Below are positions 6,697-14,951 of a stretch of DNA of 35,303 bases, piece after piece. The stretch comes from UBA3076 sp964646435. Lineage in GTDB: Bacteria > Desulfobacterota > Dissulfuribacteria > Dissulfuribacterales > UBA3076. Location of the stretch: positions 1-35,303 of the forward strand of contig CAZYEJ010000018.1 of the NCBI GenBank assembly GCA_964646435.1, written 5' to 3'. Each line of letters starts with the position of its first letter. Position 1 is the first letter of the stretch. The translations under genes were made by a program, and so were the position numbers. The notes under the pieces were generated by a model. That model was not told the DNA's origin, did not search any database, and saw only the letters and a list, made by a program, of their open reading frames with translations.

Positions 6697-9600
6697 TCAT
6701 AAAAGGGCCCTCAGTTTCTCCCATGCCCCGGAGAGACGTTTCGAAGAAACCGGTATTACAGTGCCAAGTTCAGGGGCAAATATAGATACCCTGTATTCAT
6801 AAATGAGCGTTTCAAAGTGCCTGATCTCTTCTTCAAGCCCTGTTTTTTTATTTGTATCAAGAAAGGCCCTGGCCTCGTTGAGGTATAGCAAAAACGGCTC
6901 TAATCCGGCTGCCTTTGCCATATCTTTTAGGGGATTTACGTATGCCCTCCGGGCCCTGATAGTCAAAGCATTCAGGTATCGTGGCAGGTCGGGAAGCTGA
7001 TCCAGCCTTGCATTTGCAGGAAAGTGCGGCGGAGTGAGTCTTATTAGCTCTGCTTCAAGGTCTTTAAGTACCGGAGAGCGGCTCTTAGTGTTTGTAATAG
7101 TATTTTGAAGACGCATAATTTCTTGCTTCGCTGTGATGTGGGCCTCAAATACTTCTTTCAGTAATTGTATGATCGGGCCGGCTTGCTGAAAAACTTTCCC
7201 CTCCAATTCCTTGGCCTTCTTAATAAGATCGGATCTGCTCGGGATTTGCTTCCAGGTTCCTAACAGTTCTCTGTAGAGAAAGGCATATATGGATTGACGC
7301 AGTTTCTGTGTACCTCCAAAGGCAATGCAGGCCTTTGGCGACAGATCGCCGGGGACACAGTTTCTTTTGAGATATCCAAGCTCTTTGCCCAGGTAATCAG
7401 CGAGGAGTCGCCTTGCCCCTTGTTGGGTTTTTGAAAGGGCTTCATCCTGATTGAGAAAAAGCCTTATACATACACTGTCATCTTCTACAACAAGTCCTGG
7501 AAAGGCCTTTATGGGATTGTCTTTGTCTCCTGAAGAGCTCATGACCGAACTCGGGAGATCTGGAAGATTTCCCAGATTGAGCCCGGACACTTCCCATCCG
7601 GCCTTGATCTTTAACCATTCGGGATCATTTTGGTCAAAAGTAGAAGGGGACTTTTTCCATCTATCCTGTATGCGGTTGAGGTCATGTCCTGAATCAAGGA
7701 TTTTTCCATTCCGGTCTATTACCTCGAATCTCATCAAGAGGTGATGGGGGATGTCCTCAGACCGTGGCCACATTTTCCTTTCTATATGTATTTCATATTG
7801 CCTGAAAAGTTTTTCCTGTAATGAGCGAAGCAGGCCCTTCTCTGTTTTTTGGAGTTTTTTCCCTATATTTTCCGCGACCCTGGGTATTGGTACCAGGTGT
7901 TTGCGAATTTGCTTGGGCAACGATTTCAGGAGATAGGTAATCTTTTCCCGGAGCAGGCCTGGAACCAGCCACTCAAAGGGCTCAGGTGATAAAGAGCAAA
8001 GTATGCCCGAAGGGATCTTTACAGTAACTCCATCCGCCTCATCACCCGGACAAAAGCGGTAACTCAGAGAAAGCCTGTGTTCCGAGACCTTTATGTGTCC
8101 TGGAAACTGGGCGGCCACGTCGGTATCCGGGATTGATCTGAGCAGAGCTTCTTTTGTAAGGCATAGAGCAGGAACATCATTGTTGGCAATACGCAATGCC
8201 CTGGCAAGAGAACGCTCATTACATATCACTTCAGGCCCAAAGTTTTTCTTCCCCTTATAGGATTTGTCTCTGAACAGTATTTTTTCTATCTCACTCAAAC
8301 CTTGGTCATAAAAGGAATAGAGGATTTCCTCGTCCACCATGATGTCCCGCCGTCTGGTCCTGTCCTCCAGGTCCTGAACCTCTGAGATCAGCTCAATATT
8401 ATGGACAAGAAAGGGGTATTTGTTTTTAAACTCACCTGGAATCAGCGCCTGTCGTATAAAGATCTCCCTGGATTCGGTCGGATCAATTTTTCCGTATCTG
8501 ACCTTTCGTCTTTCCACTATTGGGAGACCAAAGAGCGTAACCCTTTCCCATGCCATTACCTCTCCACGGCGTTTTTCCCAATGTGGCTCCGAATAACTGT
8601 GTATGCAAAGATCGCCAGCCAGTTTTTCTATCCATTCGGGCTCAACTGCAGCCACTGTCCTGGCAAAAAGCCTGGATGTCCGTACTAGTTCTGTTGCTAC
8701 TATCCATTTAGGGCCTTTTTTGTAAAGTGAGGAGCCAGGAAAAAGGAAGACCTCTCTCCCGCGGGCTGCGAGGTAGCGGGACCCCTCCTGCTTAAGGGCA
8801 ATCTGCCCCAAAAAGCCTGAAAGAACAGAACAATGAATGGACCTATTGATTGAGTGATTTGGTGATTTAGAAAATTTAGTGATTTGGTGATTTGGTGATT
8901 TGGTGATTTGGGGGAATTCTTCCGCTTCTCGGAGGATATCCATTATTTGATCATGGATATCCTTCCATTCCTGCATCCTGTTGTAGGAAAGAAAGTTTTC
9001 TCTGCAATATTTTCGTATCTGATTCCTGCTGCGCCCGGCTTTCAGCTCTTTGTGATAGGCATTCCACATCTTGATAAAGGTCAATAAATCAGAAGAAGGG
9101 TCTCTAAAGGAGCTGTGGGCGTGGTCTGCCTGGCTTTCTTTATCTGCTGGGCGTTCTCTAGGGTCCTGGATACTCATGGCCGACGCAATTATGACAACCT
9201 CTTTCAGTACATTCTCATGCCGGGCCTCAATGATCATCCTTGAAATTCTGGGATCAAGAGGCAGCCTTGCCATAATTCGCCCTGTCTTGGTCAGCCTGCC
9301 TGCTGCATTGAGGGCCCTCAATTCTCTCAGAGTGGTAAATCCCTCTTTTATGGCCTGGGAAGATGGGGCATCCACAAAAGGAAATTTATCAACAGGCCCA
9401 AGTTTCATTGCATAAAGACGCAGTATGACCTCGGCCAGATTTGATCTGCGGATTTCAGGCAGAGTGTATTCCGGCCGATCCTCATAGTCCTCTTCGCTGT
9501 AAAGCCGAACACAGACCCCGGCATGGACCCTCCCTGCACGTCCTGCCCTTTGGTCAGCGCTGGCCCTTGATATAGGAACGATTGGAAGTGCCTTTGTGCG

Positions 9601-10611
9601 GGATCTGACGTTATAGCGGGCAATTCGAGCCAGACCCGAATCCACGACATACATGATTCCAGGGACTGTAATGGAGGTCTCGGCTACGTTCGTAGCTACT
9701 ACGATTTTCTGAACCTGGGCCGGCCTGAATATGCGCTTCTGGTCAGAAGCGGCCAGTCTGCCGTACATGGGAAGTACCAGGGCCTCATCCTTACACCCGG
9801 CCTTCAGGATCTTGACGGTTTCCAGTATCTCTCTTTCCGTGGGAAGAAAGACAAGTATGTCACCAAAGGGATCTTTCCTCCTAATCTCCTCCGTCGCAAA
9901 AATAACCTTTTCAACAGTAGTTATATCAGATTCTTCATCTTGTTCTATAGGTTTATAATTTATCTCCACTGGATAACCGCGACCTGCAATTTCTATTACC
10001 GGGACTTTGCCGAATGCCTGGCAGAAATGTGCAGTATCCATTGTAGCGGATGTGATAATAACCTTTAGTTCAGGCCTGACCGGCAGGAGTCTTCTGAGTA
10101 TCCCCAGGAGGAAATCTATGTTCAGGCTTCTCTCATGGGCCTCATCTACAATTATGGTATCATATGCCCTGAGTTTGGAATCTTGCTGTATTTCAGCCAG
10201 GAGCATGCCATCCGTTACAAATTTGATCCTGGTTTCAGGCCCCGTACTGTCTCTAAAGCGTATTTTGTAGCCCACGAGTCGGGATCCTTGAGGCCCCAGT
10301 TCTTCGGCAACTCTGGCAGCCACAGTTATAGCCGCCACCCTTCTCGGTTGTGTACAGGCAATCTTCCTATGCGTACCCCTTCCTGCTGCGAGGCATATTT
10401 TGGGCAATTGAGTGGTCTTCCCGCAACCTGTCTCCCCGCTGACAATTATGACCTGGTTCTGTCTTACAGCAGAGACCAAATCATCCCACGCACTGCAGAT
10501 AGGAAGACCAGGGAAGCAATCAGGAATCTGGAATTTAAAATCAGGAATTCTAATCCTCACTCTTAATTCTTCATTCTTTAAGGTAAGGATTGGTCTTTTT
10601 CTCTTGTCCAA
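6697..10611 (-). CDS. hrpA: ATP-dependent RNA helicase HrpA
   Basis: This 1,304-residue DEAH-box helicase is full length for HrpA. Motifs seen are Walker A GETGCGKTT (59-67), DEAH (156-159), SAT (188-190) and QRAGRAGR (354-361), followed by the helicase-associated region and the long C-terminal DUF3418-type domain. HrpA unwinds RNA and in E. coli rescues stalled ribosomes and processes mRNA. The TTG start is 41 bases inside the upstream hydrolase gene; a GTG at 10560 is an alternative. Two stretches look foreign: residues about 14-34, encoded by AT-rich repeat-like DNA, and about 567-587, encoded by an octamer repeat. Both are in frame and probably form flexible insertions. Confidence 0.93.
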   Translation of the reverse strand: MDKRKRPILTLKNEELRVRIRIPDFKFQIPDCFPGLPICSAWDDLVSAVRQNQVIIVSGETGCGKTTQLPKICLAAGRGTHRKIACTQPRRVAAITVAARVAEELGPQGSRLVGYKIRFRDSTGPETRIKFVTDGMLLAEIQQDSKLRAYDTIIVDEAHERSLNIDFLLGILRRLLPVRPELKVIITSATMDTAHFCQAFGKVPVIEIAGRGYPVEINYKPIEQDEESDITTVEKVIFATEEIRRKDPFGDILVFLPTEREILETVKILKAGCKDEALVLPMYGRLAASDQKRIFRPAQVQKIVVATNVAETSITVPGIMYVVDSGLARIARYNVRSRTKALPIVPISRASADQRAGRAGRVHAGVCVRLYSEEDYEDRPEYTLPEIRRSNLAEVILRLYAMKLGPVDKFPFVDAPSSQAIKEGFTTLRELRALNAAGRLTKTGRIMARLPLDPRISRMIIEARHENVLKEVVIIASAMSIQDPRERPADKESQADHAHSSFRDPSSDLLTFIKMWNAYHKELKAGRSRNQIRKYCRENFLSYNRMQEWKDIHDQIMDILREAEEFPQITKSPNHQITKFSKSPNHSINRSIHCSVLSGFLGQIALKQEGSRYLAARGREVFLFPGSSLYKKGPKWIVATELVRTSRLFARTVAAVEPEWIEKLAGDLCIHSYSEPHWEKRRGEVMAWERVTLFGLPIVERRKVRYGKIDPTESREIFIRQALIPGEFKNKYPFLVHNIELISEVQDLEDRTRRRDIMVDEEILYSFYDQGLSEIEKILFRDKSYKGKKNFGPEVICNERSLARALRIANNDVPALCLTKEALLRSIPDTDVAAQFPGHIKVSEHRLSLSYRFCPGDEADGVTVKIPSGILCSLSPEPFEWLVPGLLREKITYLLKSLPKQIRKHLVPIPRVAENIGKKLQKTEKGLLRSLQEKLFRQYEIHIERKMWPRSEDIPHHLLMRFEVIDRNGKILDSGHDLNRIQDRWKKSPSTFDQNDPEWLKIKAGWEVSGLNLGNLPDLPSSVMSSSGDKDNPIKAFPGLVVEDDSVCIRLFLNQDEALSKTQQGARRLLADYLGKELGYLKRNCVPGDLSPKACIAFGGTQKLRQSIYAFLYRELLGTWKQIPSRSDLIKKAKELEGKVFQQAGPIIQLLKEVFEAHITAKQEIMRLQNTITNTKSRSPVLKDLEAELIRLTPPHFPANARLDQLPDLPRYLNALTIRARRAYVNPLKDMAKAAGLEPFLLYLNEARAFLDTNKKTGLEEEIRHFETLIYEYRVSIFAPELGTVIPVSSKRLSGAWEKLRALL
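8852..8910. repeat. GATTTGGT octamer repeat inside hrpA
   Basis: The eight bases GATTTGGT recur in tandem or near-tandem about six times, with one interruption (AGAAAATTTA). The number of bases keeps the hrpA frame open and encodes a peptide rich in Ser, Pro, Asn and His (KSPNHQITKF and similar). This sequence type normally sits between genes. The array is short and its units have no spacers, so it is not a CRISPR. Confidence 0.8.
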
Positions 10612-11206
10612 TAGTGGATGTCGGACTGTCCCCGTAATTGTGCCCGGGGAGCACTATGGTGGGATCAGAAAGTGGGAAAATGTGGGTCTTGAGGGACTTG
10701 ATCAAGGTCTCAAAGGAGCCTCCCGGCAGGTCCGTCCGGCCGACAGCACCGACAAACAGGGTATCTCCTGTAATTATATAACCGTGCCCGTAAAGGCATA
10801 CTGATCCAGGAGAGTGCCCAGGAGTGTGGATTACCTCAAACCTGAGATTGCCGACCTTGATCACATCTCCGTGGGCAATATATTCATCTGCCGGAGGAGC
10901 CGGCTCAAAGCCCCAAGCCCTGAACATTTCAGCCGTCTCAGGGTTTCTGAACATGATGTCGTCGGCTTTGTGCATCAACACCGGTGCCCCGGTAAGGGCC
11001 TTCATTCTCTGATTTCCGCAAGTATGGTCCGGGTGACCATGAGTATTAACTATATAACGCAGGGTAAGGCCGGAATCGGTGATTTCTTTTGCCAGTTTTT
11101 CTTCACTCCCTGCGGGATCAATGATCATGGCCTCGCCTGTATCAGGACATCCTATTATATAGGCCTGAACATCCAGGGGGCCAACTGTATAGATTTTTAA
11201 TATCAT
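10571..11206 (-). CDS. Metallo-beta-lactamase-fold hydrolase (glyoxalase II-like)
   Basis: About 211 residues from this start. The metal motif HGHPDH is complete, followed by the HTPGHSPGS, TGDTLF and LPGHNYGDS segments that supply the other ligands of a binuclear site. The family includes hydroxyacylglutathione hydrolases and persulfide dioxygenase-like enzymes. The substrate cannot be told from sequence alone, and the length is short for true GloB. I chose the second ATG, which follows an AAGGA site and gives the usual N-terminus; an upstream ATG at 11227 is possible but lies against a repeat. Its 3' end overlaps the hrpA start by 41 bases. Confidence 0.87.
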   Translation of the reverse strand: MILKIYTVGPLDVQAYIIGCPDTGEAMIIDPAGSEEKLAKEITDSGLTLRYIVNTHGHPDHTCGNQRMKALTGAPVLMHKADDIMFRNPETAEMFRAWGFEPAPPADEYIAHGDVIKVGNLRFEVIHTPGHSPGSVCLYGHGYIITGDTLFVGAVGRTDLPGGSFETLIKSLKTHIFPLSDPTIVLPGHNYGDSPTSTIGQEKKTNPYLKE

Positions 11207-11230
11207 CCGGTCTGTGTTTCCTTCCATTTA

Positions 11231-11288
11231 TAGGGGCAGACCTGCGTGTCTGCCCAAACAACGGGCGAACACACAGGTTCGCCCCTAC
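11231..11288. repeat. Palindromic intergenic repeat (TAGGGGCAGAC...GTTCGCCCCTA)
   Basis: Two GC-rich arms, TAGGGGC...GTCTGCCC and GGGCGAAC...GCCCCTA, face each other around a short AAACAAC centre. The two halves are variants of one theme (GACCTGCGTGTC and GAACACACAGGTTC), as in a repeat type seen in many bacterial genomes. It lies between the hydrolase gene and the tandem-repeat protein gene, and could fold in mRNA and affect transcript stability. Confidence 0.75.
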
Positions 11289-11323
11289 AACGGGTTTATT
11301 GAATATTTACGGGACATATTGGT

Positions 11324-12556
11324 TCATGGTTTTTTTAACCGCATAGGTCGCAAGATCTTGCTCCAAATCTTATCGCCGTCGGCATCTGACTTGAGGAGAT
11401 AGACCTCGCAGTTGCCAACCACACCATACGAGGCCGTTTTCCCAACTATAATATAGCCATTGTCAACGGTCTGTCGAACTGAATATCCGCTATTAAACTC
11501 GTATCTCACGAAGGTTCTGTTCCAGACCTCGTTGCCTTTGGCATCTGTCTTAATGAGGTAAAGGTCACTGCTACCTGTATTGTCATGGGAGCATGTACTC
11601 CCAACAATAATATACCCCCCGCCTATAATCTTCTGGACTGAGTATCCCTGATCCCTATACTTTCCTCCAAAGACCTTATACCAGGTCCTGTTACCATCAT
11701 TATCTGTCTTGATGAGGCAGATGTCACTGTACGATGCACCGTGGGGCCATGTAGTCCCGGCAATGATATAGCCGCCATCATCAGTCTGCTGGACTGATCT
11801 TCCGGAATCCCGATCGTTCCACCCGAAGGTCCTGCTCCAAACCTCGTTGCCTTCAGCATCCGTTTTGATGAGATAAATGTCATCTTTCCCTGCGCCAAAG
11901 GAATCAGTCTGCCCGGCAACAATATATCCTCCGTCACTGCTTTTCTGAACCGAATACCCGTAATCCCGACCGCTTCCTCCAAAAGTTTTGCTCCAGACCT
12001 CGTTGCCTTCAGCATCCGTTTTGATGAGATAAATGTCATCTTTCCCTGCGCCAAAGGAATCAGTCTGCCCGGCAACAATATATCCTCCGTCACTGCTTTT
12101 CTGAACCGAATACCCGTAATCCCGACCGCTTCCTCCAAAAGTTTTGCTCCAGACCTCGTTGCCTTTGGCATCTGTCTTGATAAGGTAAACATCACTAAGC
12201 CTGTGACCGTGAGGCCATGTCGTCCCGGCGATGATATAGCCGCCATCATCAGTCCGCTGGAGTGAATGCCCCTGATTCACGTCTCCTGACCTGAAGCTTT
12301 TACGCCAGACCTCGTTGCCTCCGGCATCTGTCTTGAGGAGTAAGACGTTACTGTACATCCCACCAAGAATCCATGTAGTCCCTGCAATGATGTATCCACC
12401 ATCATCAGTCTGTTGGACCGCATTTCCCGAATTCCGATAACTCTTCACTGTTTTCTTTTTCCATCTGTATCCGTGGGAGTGAGTACTCCAGAAGACGGTC
12501 AACGATATTATGCATAAAAAAAGTAGAACTTTATTAACCAAGGCCGTGGAATTCAT
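11324..12556 (-). CDS. Secreted tandem-repeat (beta-propeller-like) protein
   Basis: This 410-residue protein starts with a signal-peptide-like segment (Lys-9, then LLFLCIISLTVFW, with likely cleavage near residue 29) and continues with seven repeats of about 52 residues. Each repeat has the pattern DGGYIIAGTT...D(I/V)YLIKTDAxGNEVW. Such repeats resemble delta-60/PQQ-like propeller modules, so a beta-propeller outside the cytoplasm is likely. No catalytic motif is visible, and ligand and role are unknown. It starts six bases after the thioredoxin-reductase-like gene. Two of its repeats are identical at DNA level (see the repeat entry), so the copy number is changing. Confidence 0.85.
   Translation of the reverse strand: MNSTALVNKVLLFLCIISLTVFWSTHSHGYRWKKKTVKSYRNSGNAVQQTDDGGYIIAGTTWILGGMYSNVLLLKTDAGGNEVWRKSFRSGDVNQGHSLQRTDDGGYIIAGTTWPHGHRLSDVYLIKTDAKGNEVWSKTFGGSGRDYGYSVQKSSDGGYIVAGQTDSFGAGKDDIYLIKTDAEGNEVWSKTFGGSGRDYGYSVQKSSDGGYIVAGQTDSFGAGKDDIYLIKTDAEGNEVWSRTFGWNDRDSGRSVQQTDDGGYIIAGTTWPHGASYSDICLIKTDNDGNRTWYKVFGGKYRDQGYSVQKIIGGGYIIVGSTCSHDNTGSSDLYLIKTDAKGNEVWNRTFVRYEFNSGYSVRQTVDNGYIIVGKTASYGVVGNCEVYLLKSDADGDKIWSKILRPMRLKKP
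11842..12153. repeat. Tandem duplication of a 156-bp unit within the repeat-protein gene
   Basis: Positions 11842-11997 and 11998-12153 are the same sequence as far as I can see, repeated once with no gap. The period is exactly 52 codons, so the duplication preserves the frame and adds one protein repeat. Neighbouring repeats have diverged at DNA level, which marks this one as recent or recently gene-converted. Confidence 0.9.
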
Positions 12557-12562
12557 ACGATG

Positions 12563-13513
12563 TCAATCTGTTTGCGTTTCCTTCCGTCTCCTTTTGAGTG
12601 CAAAGCTGCCTGCGGAAAGACCGGCGATGCAACCTTCTCCCACGGCCTTTGCCATCTGAAATGGAGGGCCGCATATGTCACCTGCCGCATAGATGCCAGG
12701 TATGTTGGTAGCCTGTTTTCTATCAATGATAATATAAGTAAATTTTTCCGGATCCAGGCTCACTCCCAGAAAGGCCGCGAGCTGCATGGCCCCCTTGGCG
12801 CCTTTTTCAATAAAGAGTCCATCAAGGGAAAGTTCTGTGCCGTCGCTGAGTATAATGGCATCCAGCTTATCCGTGCCCTTGATTTCCTTTACTTTGGACC
12901 CGGCAGCCATTATCACATTGCCTTTTTCCAGCTCTGCCTTGAGCGCAGGGTTCACCTTCAGATCCTTAGTTATTATGAGCGTTACCTTTTTAGCTATTTT
13001 ACTCAGAGTGACTGCACCATGGGCAGCAGCGCTCCCGTCTCCCACTACTGCCACCACAGCATCCCTATAGAAATTTGCGTCACAGTCAACACAGTAGCTG
13101 ATTCCTTTGCCGACCAGGTCCTTTTCTCCTTTAAGCCCGAGGCCTTTACGTGTTACTCCGGTCGAAATTATCAGGGCATATGCAGAGTAAGTCTTTCCGC
13201 TCTCGGTAGTCACCTGGTATGCTTCATCCTGAAGGACAGCAGTCGCTACAACGTCTTCTTTTAAAAGTTCCGCCCCAAAATATTCTGCCTGCTGCATACC
13301 TGCTGATAGGAGCTCCTTTCCTGTCTTGACTCCGGGCACACAGCAGTAGTTTTCAATATGGGCCTTGTACAGACTGCTGGATTCCGGACGGCCCAGTACC
13401 AGCACCCTGGCCTTTTTTCTTGCCGCATGAATTGCAGCCTGCAGACCGGCAGGTCCTGTCCCAAGAATAATTACGTCATATAAAGGAATAATCTTTTCGC
13501 TTTTTTCGTCCAT
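12563..13513 (-). CDS. Thioredoxin-reductase-like flavoprotein
   Basis: 316 residues from the ATG at 13513, which follows a purine-rich site and lies 26 bases after yacG. The FAD motif GTGPAG (18-23), the redox pair C141-V-D-C144 and the nucleotide-binding loop GDGSAA (158-163) are present, with the C-terminal AAGD segment that closes the FAD site. The HRRxxxR motif that binds the NADPH phosphate in classical thioredoxin reductases is absent; the matching stretch reads ITKDLKVNP. The enzyme may therefore use NADH or, like the ferredoxin/flavin-linked reductases known in some anaerobes and cyanobacteria, no pyridine nucleotide. A frame-open extension to 13606 overlaps yacG and is unlikely to be translated. 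Confidence 0.88.
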   Translation of the reverse strand: MDEKSEKIIPLYDVIILGTGPAGLQAAIHAARKKARVLVLGRPESSSLYKAHIENYCCVPGVKTGKELLSAGMQQAEYFGAELLKEDVVATAVLQDEAYQVTTESGKTYSAYALIISTGVTRKGLGLKGEKDLVGKGISYCVDCDANFYRDAVVAVVGDGSAAAHGAVTLSKIAKKVTLIITKDLKVNPALKAELEKGNVIMAAGSKVKEIKGTDKLDAIILSDGTELSLDGLFIEKGAKGAMQLAAFLGVSLDPEKFTYIIIDRKQATNIPGIYAAGDICGPPFQMAKAVGEGCIAGLSAGSFALKRRRKETQTD

Positions 13514-13539
13514 ATTCTTTCTATTTCCTAGTAAGTTAT

Positions 13540-13707
13540 TTATTTCTGTTTCCCTGATATCTGGTATTCTTCCATAAACCATGCGCCAAGATCCATCATC
13601 TTGCATTTTTTACTGCAAAAAGGCCTATAGGGATTTTCCTCAAAAGAAACTGGCTTACCACATCTGGGGCATTTAAATATTCTGGTATCAGTAAAACTTT
13701 TTTTCAT
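13540..13707 (-). CDS. yacG: DNA gyrase inhibitor YacG-like zinc-ribbon protein
   Basis: 55 residues from the second ATG. The four cysteines of the YacG zinc finger are present, CPRC and CSKKC, followed by the family's DLGAWFMEEYQI stretch. In E. coli YacG binds GyrB and blocks DNA binding. I chose 13707 rather than the ATG at 13722 because the AAGG upstream is better placed. It precedes the thioredoxin-reductase-like gene on the same strand. The fold is clear; a gyrase role is taken from the family. Confidence 0.8.
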   Translation of the reverse strand: MKKSFTDTRIFKCPRCGKPVSFEENPYRPFCSKKCKMMDLGAWFMEEYQISGKQK

Positions 13708-13819
13708 AAAGAGCCTTAACATGTCGAAACTGGAAATTAGAAATTAGATAATGCATCTACATCTTTGTGTTTTTCCCAAAGGCAAGTTTCAAACTTCACT
13801 GCCAAATATCTTTATCTTA

Positions 13820-14536
13820 TTAGATTTGAAGTGAAGGCCTGCGCTTACGTCCACGGGTTGTTATAAGACCTATAACCCAACCAACTATAAGAATCCCGCC
13901 ACCGGCTAAAAACCACTTTATTTTGCTATTATCCCTGAGATGTTCATTCTCCTGCTGGGCTATGGTATATTTATGTTTTACTTCCTGGAGTTCCTCTGCT
14001 GTTTCTGAAAGGGCCTGTTTGAAATTTAGTACATCTGCAGCATCTTCTTTAAGGCTATCATAGTTTTTTCTGGTTTGATCTCTGTCCAGAATACAGGCTT
14101 TCAAGTCCTGCTCATACTGATTCCGGGCCTCTGAGGCTTCATCCAATTGTTTGCTAATCTCGGTTGTCTGTTTCTTAAGTCGATTTCTCTGAGTCCGTAA
14201 TGAAGCGACCACACCCTTTAAAGGTAGAGAATTGCTTAGATACCTTCTAAGCATCCACCCTTCCTTGCCGTTTGATGTACTTACCCTGGCCCAGGCCCCG
14301 TCTTCCTCCAGCAGTTCCACCTGACTACTGTCTTGTATCACGGCAAGAATCCTGTATTCTTGACCCTTGCCACTTCTTAAGGGTATCTCTGCGCTAGGTT
14401 TCACGTACCAGGATTCAGCCAGCAACGCCGACGGAATAAAGAAAAGGCTGCTAAAGATGATTGCTGTTACGGAATACAACAGCATCAAGTAACTTGGTAG
14501 AATCTTTAAATTCATTTCCATGAGCTTTATAACCAT
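13820..14536 (-). CDS. SH3-domain membrane-anchored protein (TIGR04211 type)
   Basis: This 238-residue protein has an N-terminal hydrophobic signal segment (about 14-40), a bacterial SH3 domain (about 44-100: WYVKPSAEIPLRSGKGQEY and EGWMLRRYL), a long coiled coil (about 110-205) and one C-terminal membrane segment (about 206-226, WFLAGGGILIVGWVIGLI) ending in basic residues. That order matches the TIGR04211 family, found with YgiM-like proteins and probably exposed on the periplasmic side. The exact function is not known. Several ATGs at the start (residues 1, 6 and 8) make the start uncertain by a few codons. Confidence 0.85.
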   Translation of the reverse strand: MVIKLMEMNLKILPSYLMLLYSVTAIIFSSLFFIPSALLAESWYVKPSAEIPLRSGKGQEYRILAVIQDSSQVELLEEDGAWARVSTSNGKEGWMLRRYLSNSLPLKGVVASLRTQRNRLKKQTTEISKQLDEASEARNQYEQDLKACILDRDQTRKNYDSLKEDAADVLNFKQALSETAEELQEVKHKYTIAQQENEHLRDNSKIKWFLAGGGILIVGWVIGLITTRGRKRRPSLQI

Positions 14537-14951
14537 TACCTCTGTATTTTTATATTATATACTATATAATGTCTGAACGGAAACCCCAAATTTTGTTTTC
14601 TCAGTTTAGGCCAGAGACAATTAACATATTAAGTTTACTTCCTTTTTTAAATTCAAAATTCAACATTTAGAATTCAAAATTGTGTCTGAACGGTTTTTTC
14701 GTTCAGGCACTATATAGTGTCTGAACGGAAACCCCAAATTTTGTTTTTTCAATTGTTTGTGTGCGTCGAACGAGTATAGCGAGCGGGTGGCAAATTTTCA
14801 TGCTCGGGGGTGACGAAAGGCCTCGTCGTGAACATTTAGGTCGATTTCCTTGGTATTTGTCTTGCGGCCGGCGGTGATGAAGGGTTATAAAGAGTTGAAT
14901 TTTATCATTGATTCATTATGACAAAATAAACATTAAAAAAAGGAGTGGAGT
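14537..14951. other. Intergenic region with GTGTCTGAACGG repeats, upstream of adk
   Basis: The 415 bases between two divergently transcribed genes contain no gene that I can support. Three copies of a GTCTGAACGG element occur: at 14571, as a hairpin at 14682-14710 and at 14717, the first and last sharing GAACGGAAACCCCAAATTTT. AT-rich filler of the AATTCAAAATT type lies between them. 14760-14880 is more GC-rich, with self-complementary GACGA...CGTC, and may be an uncharacterised leader. The adk ribosome-binding site AGGAG is at 14941-14945. Confidence 0.6.
14571..14748. repeat. GTGTCTGAACGG repeat family, three copies
   Basis: Copies start at about 14571, 14682 and 14717. The middle one is a perfect-looking stem-loop, GTGTCTGAACG closed by a T-rich loop with CGTTCAGGCAC on the other side. 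Further copies lie at 21869-21898 and, as a half, at 28968-28987. The elements are short, non-coding and palindromic, like mobile REP or MITE sequences. Confidence 0.75.

Noticed and set aside
8852..8910. A possible CRISPR array or minisatellite in hrpA
   Set aside because: Units are eight bases and have no spacers, so it is not a CRISPR.
11623..12249. A 208-codon frame inside the tandem-repeat gene
   Set aside because: It is a shifted reading of the repeat units, repeating only because the DNA repeats. The frame with the signal peptide and propeller motif is the real one.
13514..13606. An N-terminal extension of the thioredoxin-reductase-like protein
   Set aside because: It overlaps yacG in another frame and precedes a better ATG with a purine-rich site; the extra residues fit no family member.
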